In this document: positions 16,006 to 24,670 of the stretch, in pieces
Layout: every line of letters starts with the position of its first letter
Position numbering within the stretch: position 1 is the stretch's first letter
Assembly: GCF_014191505.1 (NCBI RefSeq)
Contig: NZ_JACHWS010000001.1
Coordinates: 186,001-250,000, forward strand
Direction: 5' to 3'
DNA from: Hoyosella altamirensis
Lineage (GTDB): Bacteria > Actinomycetota > Actinomycetes > Mycobacteriales > Mycobacteriaceae
DNA length: 64,000 bases
Program-made: the position numbers and the translations under genes
Notes under the pieces: generated by a model
What the model was told of the DNA's origin: nothing
The model's database searches: none
The model's input: the letters and a program-made list of their open reading frames with translations, nothing else

Positions 16006-16698
16006 ATGGCCACATCAAAGGCAACAAAGTCCCACTTCCCTGGGTTCGTAGCGAGTTCACCCAGTGCGCAGCACTGCCTCACGGTTCTCATTCGGGGCGG
16101 GGAGTTTCGCAGCGCAAACTTCGTTGTCCCGATTTCGGACGGTGGCCTGAAGATCAGTGGTGGAGTCGAGAACGGCACGTTCGTGGCTCCTTCAGATGGG
16201 AGCCACGGTATCTACGGAAAGTCGCTCGCTGTTCCTGGCGGCGTCACCGGACTTGGTGCTGTGTCTCGCGCGCTTGGCTCGATGGGCAATGTGACAGCGC
16301 AGGTGCAGGCGGTCAAGCCGATGCTGCTCAACGATTTGCTTGCCTTCGATCTCACGTTGTTTCTCCGCATACATGTGCAGAATCCGCTCGTCGGGGGTGA
16401 GTGCTACATCGGCACACCGAGCGAGCCGCTCACTGTTCGGATGCAGCGGATCGAGGGTGACGACCACATTCCCAAGCTGACGCGTGACGGCATTCCCTCC
16501 GGGGTAATTGCGATCGGAAACATCAACGTCGCCGCCTCGAACTTCAAGGTGCCCGCCGTGACGGGTGCAGGCCCGAGGGGTGCTTTCAATACCGTCGTCA
16601 ATGTGCGGGCGAGCCTGCCCAATTCTGGTGTTTCCACCTCATTGAGTATTCGCGCTGACGCTTATTTGGCGCAGAATCCCGACTACAACGGTGACTAA
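16006..16698 (+). CDS. Hypothetical protein, 230 aa, glycine/serine rich
   Basis: Unrecognised. ATG 16006 has GAGGAG at 15994-15999; a GTG at 15949 without ribosome site would add 19 residues. There is no signal peptide, membrane segment or cysteine cluster. The sequence has many short beta-like runs separated by Gly, Asn and Pro (GGLKISGGVENGTFVAPSDG, GVIAIGNINVAASNFKVPAV), so an all-beta fold is likely. Its stop TAA is shared with the left edge of the insertion element; before the insertion it was probably TAG, with the protein unchanged. Confidence 0.6.
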   Translation: MATSKATKSHFPGFVASSPSAQHCLTVLIRGGEFRSANFVVPISDGGLKISGGVENGTFVAPSDGSHGIYGKSLAVPGGVTGLGAVSRALGSMGNVTAQVQAVKPMLLNDLLAFDLTLFLRIHVQNPLVGGECYIGTPSEPLTVRMQRIEGDDHIPKLTRDGIPSGVIAIGNINVAASNFKVPAVTGAGPRGAFNTVVNVRASLPNSGVSTSLSIRADAYLAQNPDYNGD

Positions 16699-16714
16699 GA
16701 GTTGATTCATAAGT
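16698..16714 (+). repeat. Left terminal inverted repeat of the insertion element
   Basis: AGAGTTGATTCATAAGT, the exact reverse complement of 19210-19226. The match extends outward through the flanking TA and GAC, giving 22 bp in all; the outer part is the palindromic target GACTAGTC split by the insertion. Confidence 0.9.
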
Positions 16715-18534
16715 CGGCGTGAGCCGATTCATGTTTCGTGGGGGTGTGGCTGGTCCGCCTGTTCCGTCGACGTCCCCACCGCCACCCGCGTGTGCGGGAC
16801 TGCTGCCGGTGGGGTCTGTTACGGGATAGGGCGGGGCGTTCCCCTTGACCGGCAGGGGCCACGGTGTGGCTGCCGTCCTCACCAATGGCCAACACTGCGG
16901 GTGTCGGGTTGTGGTGGACGGTTGACCGGTCCGGCCCCTCTTGCTGGGCCGTTCCTACAGGTGATTCGTTCCCGGTGACGGGAATGTTCTGGACGTGACC
17001 GGCGGTCACGAGTTGGTGCGCGTGTACACGCACAGCGTGGTTTATGTACGCGGTTTTCGGGTCTGGTGTCCCGTCCTTGCCGCACGCACCGTGGGTGACG
17101 GTCGCGGCCAACAACGCCGACACGATATCCCGGTCGCCGGAGAATCCACACACGCCACAGGAATGCGTCCGTTGCGATAACGCCTTTTTGGCCCGTGCCC
17201 CGCACACGCAGTGCTGCGACAACGCGGTGGTCCAGGTCGAGGCCTTCGACATGCGGCCACCAGCGGTTTCGCATTCGGCAGTGAGCGCGGCGAGCATGAT
17301 GCCGGGCGAGAACGCTGCGATACCTCGTCCCCACCGCAACGCCCAGGTGCGGATGCTGACGTCCTCGGTGACCAGGTTCGGGCCGTGTGTGGCGACGATC
17401 GCTCGTGCGGTATCGCGGGCATAGCAGGCTTTACGGTGGGCTGCTGCTGCGGATGCTGCGGCGTGATCTGCCCGAATCTGCTGGTACCGGCGGGACAGGG
17501 CGTCTCTGCGGTACGCGCGTTTAGGCACTCCGGCACCGTTCGCGTGACGGGCACCGCCCGGTGTGGTCACCTGTTTGGGTTCCAGACCAGCGGCGGCCCG
17601 GCGTTGTGCTCGGGCTTGCTGCTTTCTGCTCAGCCGGTACTGGCTGGTGTTGTTGGCGCGGCGTGATCGGTCCAGAGCGCGCTGGCGACCTCTGGCCTTA
17701 TGTGCTTCACGTTCGGTCACAGCTCTCTGCTCGCCGGTGATCGTGACGCGTGAAGTTAGCACCACGCCGGAGTAGTCGCCGGGATTGGGGAAGGAGGCGA
17801 TGGCGATGTTGGAGACGTTGCCGTCCACCCCGGCACACCGATCCAACGGTGCCGCGGCACGCGCGGCAGCGACGGCTGGGCTGGTCCACCCGTGGCCGAG
17901 GATCACCAGGTGAGCCTGGTAGCGCCAGCCGCCGGGAGCGTGGGCCTTGCAGGGTTCCGACGAGTCGGTACGTTTCCCACGTCGGCTGTGTTTTGGTGTG
18001 CGAGCGGGCGCGGCCTGGGATGCGGGCGAAGTTCCACCACGACCCGATCTGCGGTGTGCCGAACCTCTTGCCGGTGCGGTCGGGGAACAGGAACCGGTCA
18101 CACGTTTCCCACACCTCGTCAGCGACATGCAGGCCGGTGGCTTTGGTCAGGTGATCACGCATCCACCCCGAGTCCTCCGCATGGGTTTTCGCGCGAGCCT
18201 CAACACCTTTGCGCGACAGCCCCAACCGTGCCAGGACCGCTTTGTAACCAGTCTCGCGTTCACGGTGCGCGGCCAGATACGCGGTACACGCGTTGCGGGC
18301 ATCACGCTGCAATGCGCGACGCAACCGGAACACTGCGGACCAATGCTGCTCGACGCGCCTGCGCATCACCGAGTCGGCGGACACATCCAACTCCAGGGCT
18401 ATGACAGCCACCTGTTCCGGGCGGCGCCAATTCGCCGTCTTCGAGCGCCCGCGCGTACGCCGCGCAGGAGCCGGAACACTCGTCGAACTGGTCACGATAT
18501 CCAGCAAAGCACGCCGGTACGACAAGTTTTTCAA
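16707..18534 (-). pseudogene. TnpB-like RNA-guided nuclease/transposon accessory protein, frameshifted
   Basis: Two overlapping reverse frames make one protein: 18534 down to about 17945 (N-terminal domain), then 17945 to 16707. The C-terminal part has the TnpB/RuvC landmarks: GVDGNVSNIAI (RuvC-I Asp), LVTEDVSIR (RuvC-II Glu), a zinc ribbon CVCGARAKK...HSCGVCGF, and DRDIVSAL (RuvC-III Asp). The frame shift falls near 17940-17960, judged by where each frame stops making sense. The last codons run into the left terminal repeat. A sequencing error or programmed shift is possible but less likely. Confidence 0.75.
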
Positions 18535-18592
18535 TCCCAGCGCTCACGAGAAGTCGCCTCATCGATTCTCATAAATGTCAGAGGTGACCGGC

Positions 18593-19217
18593 ATGAACAA
18601 CGTATGCGAACCAGAACGCTCGGACCAGCCGATATCCATGCCCTGACCGGACTGACCTGACCGAACGCGCGTTGGCGGCGATCTTCGGAACCAGTCAATC
18701 CACCGCGCACCGCATCATCCGGGACCTGCTCCCAGCCGTACCGGCCTTGTTCGACGATGGTGGCGGTGCTCGTCATGGTGAGACATTGTTGTTGGACAAC
18801 ACACTGATCCCGGTGCACGACCAGTCGCTGACCAGGCCGAGCAAGAATTACCGCAGGTCGGTCACCATCCACGTCCTCGCGACCACCACCAGACGGATCG
18901 TTCACGTCGGTCGGGCTTGGCCGGGCAACCGCAACGACATCATAGTCGCCAAAGCGACCGTGAACCTGCCCGCTGGAGTGACCACGTTGACCGACGGCGG
19001 CTACCGCTCCCTGCCCGGCGCGACCCTCCCTCCACCGAAAACCGACGAGCAACGTCATGCCGCGCACCGGAAAATCCGGGCCAGGATCGAGCACATCCTC
19101 GCGAGGATGAAGGACTGGCAAATGCTTCGGCAATGTCGCAGACGCGGCAACAACATCAACCACGCCGCCCGCGCAGTCGCCTTCCTCTGCAACCCCAACT
19201 ACGGCAGGTACTTATGA
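18593..19217 (+). pseudogene. IS5-type (DDE_Tnp_4) transposase, internally deleted
   Basis: The part from 18672 is intact: a HTH tail (LAAIFGTSQSTAHRIIRDLL), LLLDNTLIPVHDQ (first Asp), RAWPGNRNDIIV, LTDGGYRSLPG (second Asp) and HRKIRARIEHILARMKDW (Glu). About 180 residues remain. A different forward frame just upstream (18604-18657, RTLGPADIHALTGLT) reads like the start of such a protein and stops at a TGA next to repeated CTGACC, so a deletion between short repeats probably removed the middle. Adjacent to the right terminal repeat. Confidence 0.7.
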
Positions 19218-19226
19218 ATCAACTCT
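19210..19226 (-). repeat. Right terminal inverted repeat of the insertion element
   Basis: ACTTATGAATCAACTCT, the exact reverse complement of 16698-16714. Its last base also forms part of the TAA stop (read on the reverse strand) of the gene at 19226-19429. Confidence 0.9.
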
Positions 19227-19429
19227 TAGTCGTCAGATTTAGGCGGCCGTCCCTGGCGCCTGGCAGGCCGTGCCTCGTCAGGCATCCTCCGTGCCTCTGT
19301 CAGAGCTCTGCGCAGCAGAAACTCGATCTGCGCGTTGGTGCTGCGCAACTCGTCCGCCGCCCACTTCGCCAGTGAGTCATGGACGGCGGGGTCGAGTCGC
19401 AGCAGTATTTTCTTCCGCTCCGTCGCCAT
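19226..19429 (-). CDS. Small ribbon-helix-helix-like DNA-binding protein, 67 aa
   Basis: Starts MATERKKILLRLDPAVHDSLA, with WAADELRSTNAQIEFLLRRAL following: a beta strand and two helices as in Arc/MetJ-type proteins, then a basic Arg/Pro tail. Such proteins bind DNA as dimers and are often autoregulators or antitoxins. It lies 8 bp after the SPFH gene on the same strand, and I recall this pairing in other actinobacteria; a toxin partner is not seen. Its TAA stop is supplied by the insertion element end. Confidence 0.75.
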   Translation of the reverse strand: MATERKKILLRLDPAVHDSLAKWAADELRSTNAQIEFLLRRALTEARRMPDEARPARRQGRPPKSDD

Positions 19430-19437
19430 TGCTCGGC

Positions 19438-20367
19438 CTACTGGTAGAGCGTTCCTGTGTTGACTACCGGTTGTGCGTCCCGGTCGGCGCACAGTACGAC
19501 GAGCAGGTTGGAGACCATCGCTGCTTTCCGCTCGTCGTCGAGATCGATAACACCGTCGCTTTCGAGGCGATCCAGCGCCTGCTGGACGATCGTGACAGCA
19601 CCCTCGACGATGCGCTGCCGGGCCGCGATGACGGCGCCCGCTTGCTGGCGCCGCAGCATGGCCTGGGCGATCTCGGGCGCGTATGCCAGCCGGGTGATCC
19701 GGGATTCGATTACGCGGACACCTGCAGCGTTAACGCGGACGGCGATCTCTTCGGCAAGCTTCGCGTTGATGTCGTCCGCGTTCTCGCGCAGCGATAGCCG
19801 GTCGGATGCGTCGTATGGGTACGACCCAGCGATGTGGCGGACCGCCGCTTCCGTTTGAAATTCGACAAATTCGACGAAGTCATCCACCGCGAACACAGCT
19901 CGCGCGGTGTCCTCGACCTGCCACACGACAACCGCTGAGATCTCGATGGGGTTGCCGTCAACGTCGTTGACCTTCGCGCGACCGGTTTCGTGGTTGCGGA
20001 TGCGGACGGAGACGCGTTTACGAAGCGTCAGGGGGTTGACCCAGCGAAATCCTGGTGTGCGCAACGTCCCGCTGTAGTTTCCGCCCAGGACCTGCAGGAC
20101 CCGCGATTCGTTTGGTGCCACGAGGGTGAGCCCTGCGCCGACGATGAGGGCGGCGAGAACGAGCGTTACCCCGATCCCGACTGCTGTCCAGCCGGCTGGC
20201 GATTGGGCTATCACCCCCACAACGATGAGTACAGGTGCCGCCAGAAAAGCGACTAGGACCGCTCCAGCTACTGGCCACCCCTTGGTGTTCGCTGCGGCAC
20301 GTTCACTGATTTTGGGTGCGGGAATCAGTGGGACCTGGGATTTCTGGGGCGCGGGTACGGTTGTCAT
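19438..20367 (-). CDS. SPFH/Band 7 domain membrane protein
   Basis: 309 residues; GAGGAGG ribosome site just upstream. Two hydrophobic N-terminal segments (about 35-50 and 58-80) anchor it. They are followed by the SPFH domain ([59 protein letters not shown]) and a helical tail with [27 protein letters not shown], typical of stomatin/flotillin-type scaffolds that oligomerise in the membrane. Exact role unknown. Probably co-transcribed with the small ribbon-helix-helix gene. Confidence 0.9.
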   Translation of the reverse strand: MTTVPAPQKSQVPLIPAPKISERAAANTKGWPVAGAVLVAFLAAPVLIVVGVIAQSPAGWTAVGIGVTLVLAALIVGAGLTLVAPNESRVLQVLGGNYSGTLRTPGFRWVNPLTLRKRVSVRIRNHETGRAKVNDVDGNPIEISAVVVWQVEDTARAVFAVDDFVEFVEFQTEAAVRHIAGSYPYDASDRLSLRENADDINAKLAEEIAVRVNAAGVRVIESRITRLAYAPEIAQAMLRRQQAGAVIAARQRIVEGAVTIVQQALDRLESDGVIDLDDERKAAMVSNLLVVLCADRDAQPVVNTGTLYQ

Positions 20368-20435
20368 TGCCAGAAACCTCCTCTCCGAGGCTCGTTGCTA
20401 GCAATATGATATCAGTTTTCTGCGACGGAGTGGCC

Positions 20436-21974
20436 CTAAGGTTCTTTGCGCACTACCGCGAGAATCTCCGGCCCCCGCGACTGAAGTGCGCGGGACGAAA
20501 CCCGACCGCCGAGGATCCACGCGCCGTATCCCACACCAGCGCCGACGGGCACCGCGAGCCACGCGATCCAGCCGCCGGGTGAGGTCAGCAGCGCGAACGC
20601 AGTGAAGACCGCAGCAAGGGCTGCGATGGTCAAAAAGAGCGACGCAAGCGAAGCGCTATTGAACGAACCGCGCGTCGAGAACGGGTTGCCCTGTTTCGCG
20701 GAAGGCACCGGATACGGCGCGAGAACCGACGACAGTCCGACCGCTGCTGCACCCACCCCTAGCGCCGCGAAGTAGCTCGAGAGATCGTAGGCGAGGGCGT
20801 CGAGCCCTCGGTCGTACAGGACGTAGCGGCCGACCAGCACAAGCATCAGGATTGGTGCCGCGAGTATCACCCAGGCGAACTGCTTGCCGCGCAGGTCGTG
20901 ACGGGCACCGTCTGGCGTCACGAGAACCTGCCATACCGCGGGTCCATCAAACCCGTACAGGTTGAGGAAGCCGGACAGCAGCGCGATCGTCATGATGACG
21001 AGCGCACCGGCGAGGTACGCGTCAAAACCCTCCATGAGGGCAGGGCCTACGAATACGAGCGCGAGAAACATCGGCACTACCAGTAGGGCAGCTTTACGGC
21101 GCGGGTCCCGCCAGAGTAATGCGAACTCTTTGCCCACGGAAGCGCTCAGCGGTCCCTGTGCCCGGCTGCTGCTGCGTCGTGATTTCTCCGGTGAGCCTGA
21201 TTCGCTTCCAGGCCAGAGCATTTGACGCGTTACCACGGGCATCCACGCCCAGAATATGACGGCAATGAGGCTCGCGAGCGCAAGCAGCATGCCCAGCGCT
21301 GAAATCCATGATCCTGCGACGGCAAGGTCAGTCGCGTGAGCTGCCCAGCCGAACGGGACCGCGCGCAGCAACGTGTTCAGCCAGGGTGCATCGGCGTTGA
21401 TGACGGCAGGGACGATCAGCTGCATGGCCATGTACACGAGCCACAGCCCGGCACCGAGAACCACGGCAGCGAGCATCGCCAGGTCGCGGCCCTTGCGCGT
21501 ACTTGCAAGTGCTGTCAGCCAAATCCCTACAAGGCGGGCAAGTCCGACGACGAAGATAGTTTGCAACACCACGGCCGGGACAGCGACAAAGCCAGCCTCG
21601 GGCGCGGTCCGAAGCGCGTACAGAACAGGTCCGCCGAGGCCTAGCAGGGTAAACGCCACCGGTGCGGTCGCAAACGACGTCAAGAGGAATGCCACCGCGA
21701 ATTGGCGCGGTGGTAGCGGAAGTAGTGCGAACTGCGTGGGCCGAAGCGCACCGCCTACTGTCCCGGCGACAAAAGGCGTGAAAATCCAGACAACGCCCCA
21801 GGTGGCAGCTACGAGCGCGATCAGGTCCGCTTCCGCGCCTGGCCGGTCAAACTGTGCCAGCCCGACGAGGAGGGACCCGATGCCTGCGAGAAGCCCGAGC
21901 ACCCCAAGCAGGATGTACAGCGCCATGCGGCCACCCGTGTGATTGTTTCGGGTAATCGACCACCGCAAACGCAT
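20436..21974 (-). CDS. ABC transporter permease (ABC-2 exporter type)
   Basis: 512 residues from the ATG at 21974, which overlaps the stop of the ATPase gene (TGATG); the frame stays open far upstream but that part is antisense-like. About ten to twelve hydrophobic segments (MALYILLGVLGLLAGIGSLLVGLAQF, LVVPMFLALVFVGPAL, FLTIAALAAVFTAFALL). No periplasmic binding protein is nearby, so export is more likely than import. It forms one transporter with the ATPase at 21974-22732. The substrate is unknown. Confidence 0.85.
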   Translation of the reverse strand: MRLRWSITRNNHTGGRMALYILLGVLGLLAGIGSLLVGLAQFDRPGAEADLIALVAATWGVVWIFTPFVAGTVGGALRPTQFALLPLPPRQFAVAFLLTSFATAPVAFTLLGLGGPVLYALRTAPEAGFVAVPAVVLQTIFVVGLARLVGIWLTALASTRKGRDLAMLAAVVLGAGLWLVYMAMQLIVPAVINADAPWLNTLLRAVPFGWAAHATDLAVAGSWISALGMLLALASLIAVIFWAWMPVVTRQMLWPGSESGSPEKSRRSSSRAQGPLSASVGKEFALLWRDPRRKAALLVVPMFLALVFVGPALMEGFDAYLAGALVIMTIALLSGFLNLYGFDGPAVWQVLVTPDGARHDLRGKQFAWVILAAPILMLVLVGRYVLYDRGLDALAYDLSSYFAALGVGAAAVGLSSVLAPYPVPSAKQGNPFSTRGSFNSASLASLFLTIAALAAVFTAFALLTSPGGWIAWLAVPVGAGVGYGAWILGGRVSSRALQSRGPEILAVVRKEP

Positions 21975-22732
21975 CAGGAGCGCAACCACGACAGCTCCTC
22001 TCCGCCATCGGTGCGGCCACCGACGAGGCGCACGAAAACATCCTCGAGCGGTTCGCTGCCGCGCACGTCCTCGATCGTTCCGGACGCGACGATCGCGCCC
22101 TCGGCCATGATTGCGACATGCGAGCACAACTGTTCGACGGTGGCCATGACGTGACTCGAGAGAATGATGGAACCGCCTCCCGCGACGAACCGCTGGAGGA
22201 TTTTCCGAATGGTTGCGGACGACACGGGATCGACGGCTTCGAACGGCTCGTCTAGCAGCAGTAGCCGTGGTGCGTGGAGCATCGCGCACGCGAGCCCAAT
22301 CTTCTTGGTCATACCCGCCGAGTAGTCGGCGACGAGCTTGTTTCCTGCATCGCTCAGTCCAAGGACGTTCAGCAGTTCAGTGCTGCGCTGGTCCACAGTC
22401 GACTTGTCCATACCGCGCAGAAGGCCCTGAAACGTCAGCAGTTCGCGCCCAGTCAGGCGGTCGATCAACGTGAGGCCGTCGGGGAGAACACCGAACAGCG
22501 TTTTTGCAGTGACCGGGTCTGCCCAGACGTCGTGGCCGAACACTTGAGCCCGCCCGATGTCCGGGCGCAGCAGGCCGGTGGCCATCGCAAGTGTGGTTGT
22601 TTTTCCGGCTCCATTGGGTCCTACGAGACCGTAGAACGACCCTCGCGGCACAGTCAGTGACACGGAGCGGACGGCTGGATTCTGTCCGAATGATTTCGAC
22701 AGTCCCTCGAGGGCGAGCGCGGGCTCAGACAT
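21974..22732 (-). CDS. ABC transporter ATP-binding protein
   Basis: 252 residues from ATG 22732, with AGGAGG 7 bases upstream. Walker A GPNGAGKTTT (about 38-47), signature-like YSAGMTKKIGLA, Walker B LLLLDEPFEAVD and switch His in SSHVMATVEQL. This is the DRA/ABC-2 exporter ATPase type. Translation is coupled to the permease. The TetR gene upstream may control it. Confidence 0.92.
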   Translation of the reverse strand: MSEPALALEGLSKSFGQNPAVRSVSLTVPRGSFYGLVGPNGAGKTTTLAMATGLLRPDIGRAQVFGHDVWADPVTAKTLFGVLPDGLTLIDRLTGRELLTFQGLLRGMDKSTVDQRSTELLNVLGLSDAGNKLVADYSAGMTKKIGLACAMLHAPRLLLLDEPFEAVDPVSSATIRKILQRFVAGGGSIILSSHVMATVEQLCSHVAIMAEGAIVASGTIEDVRGSEPLEDVFVRLVGGRTDGGEELSWLRS

Positions 22733-22799
22733 GTGCAAGCCTCCTGAATTGGTTAGTGACAGCCTGCCGCAAAAAGGGCCTGATCGGAGTGCCAGCCAA

Positions 22800-23426
22800 T
22801 CAATCCGTGTCGGAACTCACCGGCGCGGCGGAACTGTGAATCAGCGCATCAAGGCCCGCGACGTATTGTTCCACCGTAAGGTCGCCCAGCAGATTTCGCT
22901 GGACGATGAAGCCGACCATCGTGCTGTACATCACCTTGGCGACATCGCGTACCTCGGCGTTTGGTGCAATATGGCCAGCATCCTTCCAGCGCGAGGCGGT
23001 ATTCATCCACCGTGCAAGAACCGCCGCGCCGACCGTTTTGACTTGATCGCTGATCTCTTTTTCGCGAAGTGCCTCCGACCACACGTGCATGGCGACGCGC
23101 GTCAGGTCTTCGGTCTGGGACGCGATGTATTGCAGCATCGTGGATGCAAGGAACCCGAATGCTTCCGCGGGAGGCGGCACTGGCTCAACGGCGTCGAGCG
23201 TGTCGAACGCAGCAGTGAGACCGTAGGAGACCCGTTCTGCAGTGGCTTTAATTAGGTCCAGCTTGCCTGGAAAGTAGCGATACACGGCACCCGCGGAGAG
23301 GTCTGCTTCGGCAAGAATGTCCTGCATCGACGTCATGTGAAAGCCGTTGCGTGCGAAACAGCGCCACGCTGCCGAAAGAATCTGTTCCCGCCGGGCGCTG
23401 AGGTGCTCTTCGGAGACACGTGGCAT
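22800..23426 (-). CDS. TetR-family transcriptional regulator
   Basis: 208 residues from ATG 23426. DNA-binding domain: SARREQILSAAWRCFARNGFHMTSMQDILAEADLSAGAVYRYFPGKLDLI. The C-terminal ligand domain resembles the group with a KEISDQVKT segment. It is divergent from the membrane protein at 23530 and upstream of the ABC exporter genes, so a drug- or lipid-responsive export locus is a reasonable guess. An operator candidate lies at 23493-23518. Confidence 0.9.
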   Translation of the reverse strand: MPRVSEEHLSARREQILSAAWRCFARNGFHMTSMQDILAEADLSAGAVYRYFPGKLDLIKATAERVSYGLTAAFDTLDAVEPVPPPAEAFGFLASTMLQYIASQTEDLTRVAMHVWSEALREKEISDQVKTVGAAVLARWMNTASRWKDAGHIAPNAEVRDVAKVMYSTMVGFIVQRNLLGDLTVEQYVAGLDALIHSSAAPVSSDTD

Positions 23427-23492
23427 GTGATGAACCCTATCCGTTCTCTCCAGCGAAGCCGCGCTCTTGTTTGAGTGGTGGCACTCTGTCAT

Positions 23493-23518
23493 TATAAGAG
23501 AACGGTTGTTCGTTTTAT
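23493..23518. promoter_or_regulatory. Imperfect palindrome, candidate operator of the divergent TetR
   Basis: ATAA...GAAC-GGTT-GTTC...TTAT: the inner arms GAAC/GTTC are perfect and the outer ATAA/TTAT are offset by one base. It covers the likely promoter of the membrane protein gene. Binding by the adjacent TetR is inferred. Confidence 0.4.
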
Positions 23519-23529
23519 AGGAGGATGTC

Positions 23530-24480
23530 ATGGATGCCACCTCAACCGCGTCCCCGTGGTCGAAGGCGATTGGGATCGCCTGCGCGCTATCCCTTCTTGT
23601 CGGTCTGCTGCTCGCTGCCTTCGCCTGGCCTGCGGCGCGTTCGGCTCCCGCAGATCTTCCAATCGCAGTAGCAGGCCCACCTGCCGCTGTCGCAGAGTTC
23701 TCGGCCCAACTAGACGACAGAGCCCCCGGGGTGTTCGCGATAACCGAAGCGAATGACGCGTCGGCGGCCGAGGCGCTCGTCACAGACCGCGAGGTCTACG
23801 GAGCGTTCGTACTGAGTCCAGGGTCGCCGCCAGCCTTGCTGACCGCCTCGGCGGCAAGCCCTGTGGTGGCCCACCTGCTGACTGGGGTCGCTAGCGGCCC
23901 GGCGATGTCGGACGTGAACGATCTCGCCCCGTTTACGGGGGATGACCCGCGCGGCGCGGGGTTCGCGGCAGCTGCGCTTCCGATGGTTATGGGCGGACTG
24001 CTGATCGGCGTCGCTTCCTCCCTGGCCCTCGCGGGAGCAACGCGCAGGCTAGTTGCTGTGCTGCTTGGTGCGGCTCTGTCCGGACTCGTTGCGGGCCTTG
24101 TAGCGCAGGGGTGGCTCGGCGTACTGGCTGGAAGCTATTGGATTAATAGTGCAGCCATCGCGCTGACGATCGGGGCGATTGGCATCACACTTGTGGGGCT
24201 GCATTCTGTGCTGGGCCACGCGGGGATCGCGCTCGGCGCCATCACTGTGTTCCTGATCGGGAACCCGCTCTCGGGTGTCGCCGTGGCGCCGGAAATGCTC
24301 CCGGGAAGCTGGGGGACCGTCGGCCAGTTCCTGCCGCCCGGTGCGGGCGCGGATTTGTTGCGATCGGTTTCTTTCTTCGACGGTGTGGGGCTCGCTCAGC
24401 CCACTCTCGTGCTTGCATTTTGGGGAGTGGCGGGGTTGTTGCTGATCCTCGTGGGCGTCCTGCGCGGGCGGCACGACTGA
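23530..24480 (+). CDS. Membrane protein resembling ABC-2 type permeases, 316 aa
   Basis: ATG with AGGAGG 6 bases upstream. An N-terminal helix (IGIACALSLLVGLLLAAFAW), about 120 residues probably outside the cell, then five to six helices in the C-terminal half (AAALPMVMGGLLIGVASSLALA to LVLAFWGVAGLLLILVGVL). The layout, with one helix, an external domain and a helix bundle containing a GNPLSGVAVAPEMLPGSWG loop, resembles YhgE/Pip or DUF3533-like export proteins. No ATPase is fused. Regulation by the divergent TetR is likely. Confidence 0.7.
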   Translation: MDATSTASPWSKAIGIACALSLLVGLLLAAFAWPAARSAPADLPIAVAGPPAAVAEFSAQLDDRAPGVFAITEANDASAAEALVTDREVYGAFVLSPGSPPALLTASAASPVVAHLLTGVASGPAMSDVNDLAPFTGDDPRGAGFAAAALPMVMGGLLIGVASSLALAGATRRLVAVLLGAALSGLVAGLVAQGWLGVLAGSYWINSAAIALTIGAIGITLVGLHSVLGHAGIALGAITVFLIGNPLSGVAVAPEMLPGSWGTVGQFLPPGAGADLLRSVSFFDGVGLAQPTLVLAFWGVAGLLLILVGVLRGRHD

Positions 24481-24528
24481 GGTGCGTGTTTGCTGCAGCT
24501 TACTTACAGCGATGTAGTTCGCAGCCTT

Positions 24529-24544
24529 TCCACAGGCCTGTGGA
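24529..24544. promoter_or_regulatory. Palindrome resembling back-to-back DnaA boxes
   Basis: TCCACAGGCCTGTGGA is a perfect 16-bp palindrome. Read outward, the right half with flank is TCGTCCACA, one mismatch from the actinobacterial DnaA box TTGTCCACA; the left half CTTTCCACA has two. It could instead be a weak terminator for the upstream gene. Confidence 0.4.
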
Positions 24545-24622
24545 CGACACGCCAGGGGCTAGTTCGACACGCCACGGATGCCTGGTCACACGGGTTACAA
24601 CCTGCGAATTCCAAAAATGTCA

Positions 24623-24670
24623 TTACTAGATATGCGATTCGCTTGCGGTGTCAGACACTAGGTGTAGTGT
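24623..24670 (+). promoter_or_regulatory. Paired NrdR-like boxes upstream of nrdH
   Basis: ACACTAGGTGTAGTGT (24655-24670) has perfect 6-bp arms and fits the NrdR box (ACACTATATATAGTGT-like). A weaker box TTACTAGATATGCGAT (24623-24638) is centred 32 bp upstream, the three-turn spacing usual for NrdR pairs. NrdR represses ribonucleotide reductase genes when dATP is high. Confidence 0.65.

Larger units (their letters stand above)
16698..19226. mobile_element. Insertion element with TnpB-like gene and IS5-type transposase, 2.5 kb
   Basis: Bounded by perfect 17-bp inverted repeats (16698-16714 and 19210-19226) and flanked by TA on both sides (16696-16697 and 19227-19228), consistent with a 2-bp target duplication. 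Inside are a reverse-strand TnpB-like gene broken by a frameshift and a forward-strand IS5-type DDE transposase missing its N-terminal part. Both genes look damaged, so the element is probably immobile without help. It sits exactly at the meeting point of two convergent genes. Confidence 0.82.

Noticed and set aside
21975-22289. N-terminal extension of the ABC permease frame
   Set aside because: It would lie opposite frame to the ATPase gene on the same strand; the TGATG junction at 21974 gives the normal coupled start.
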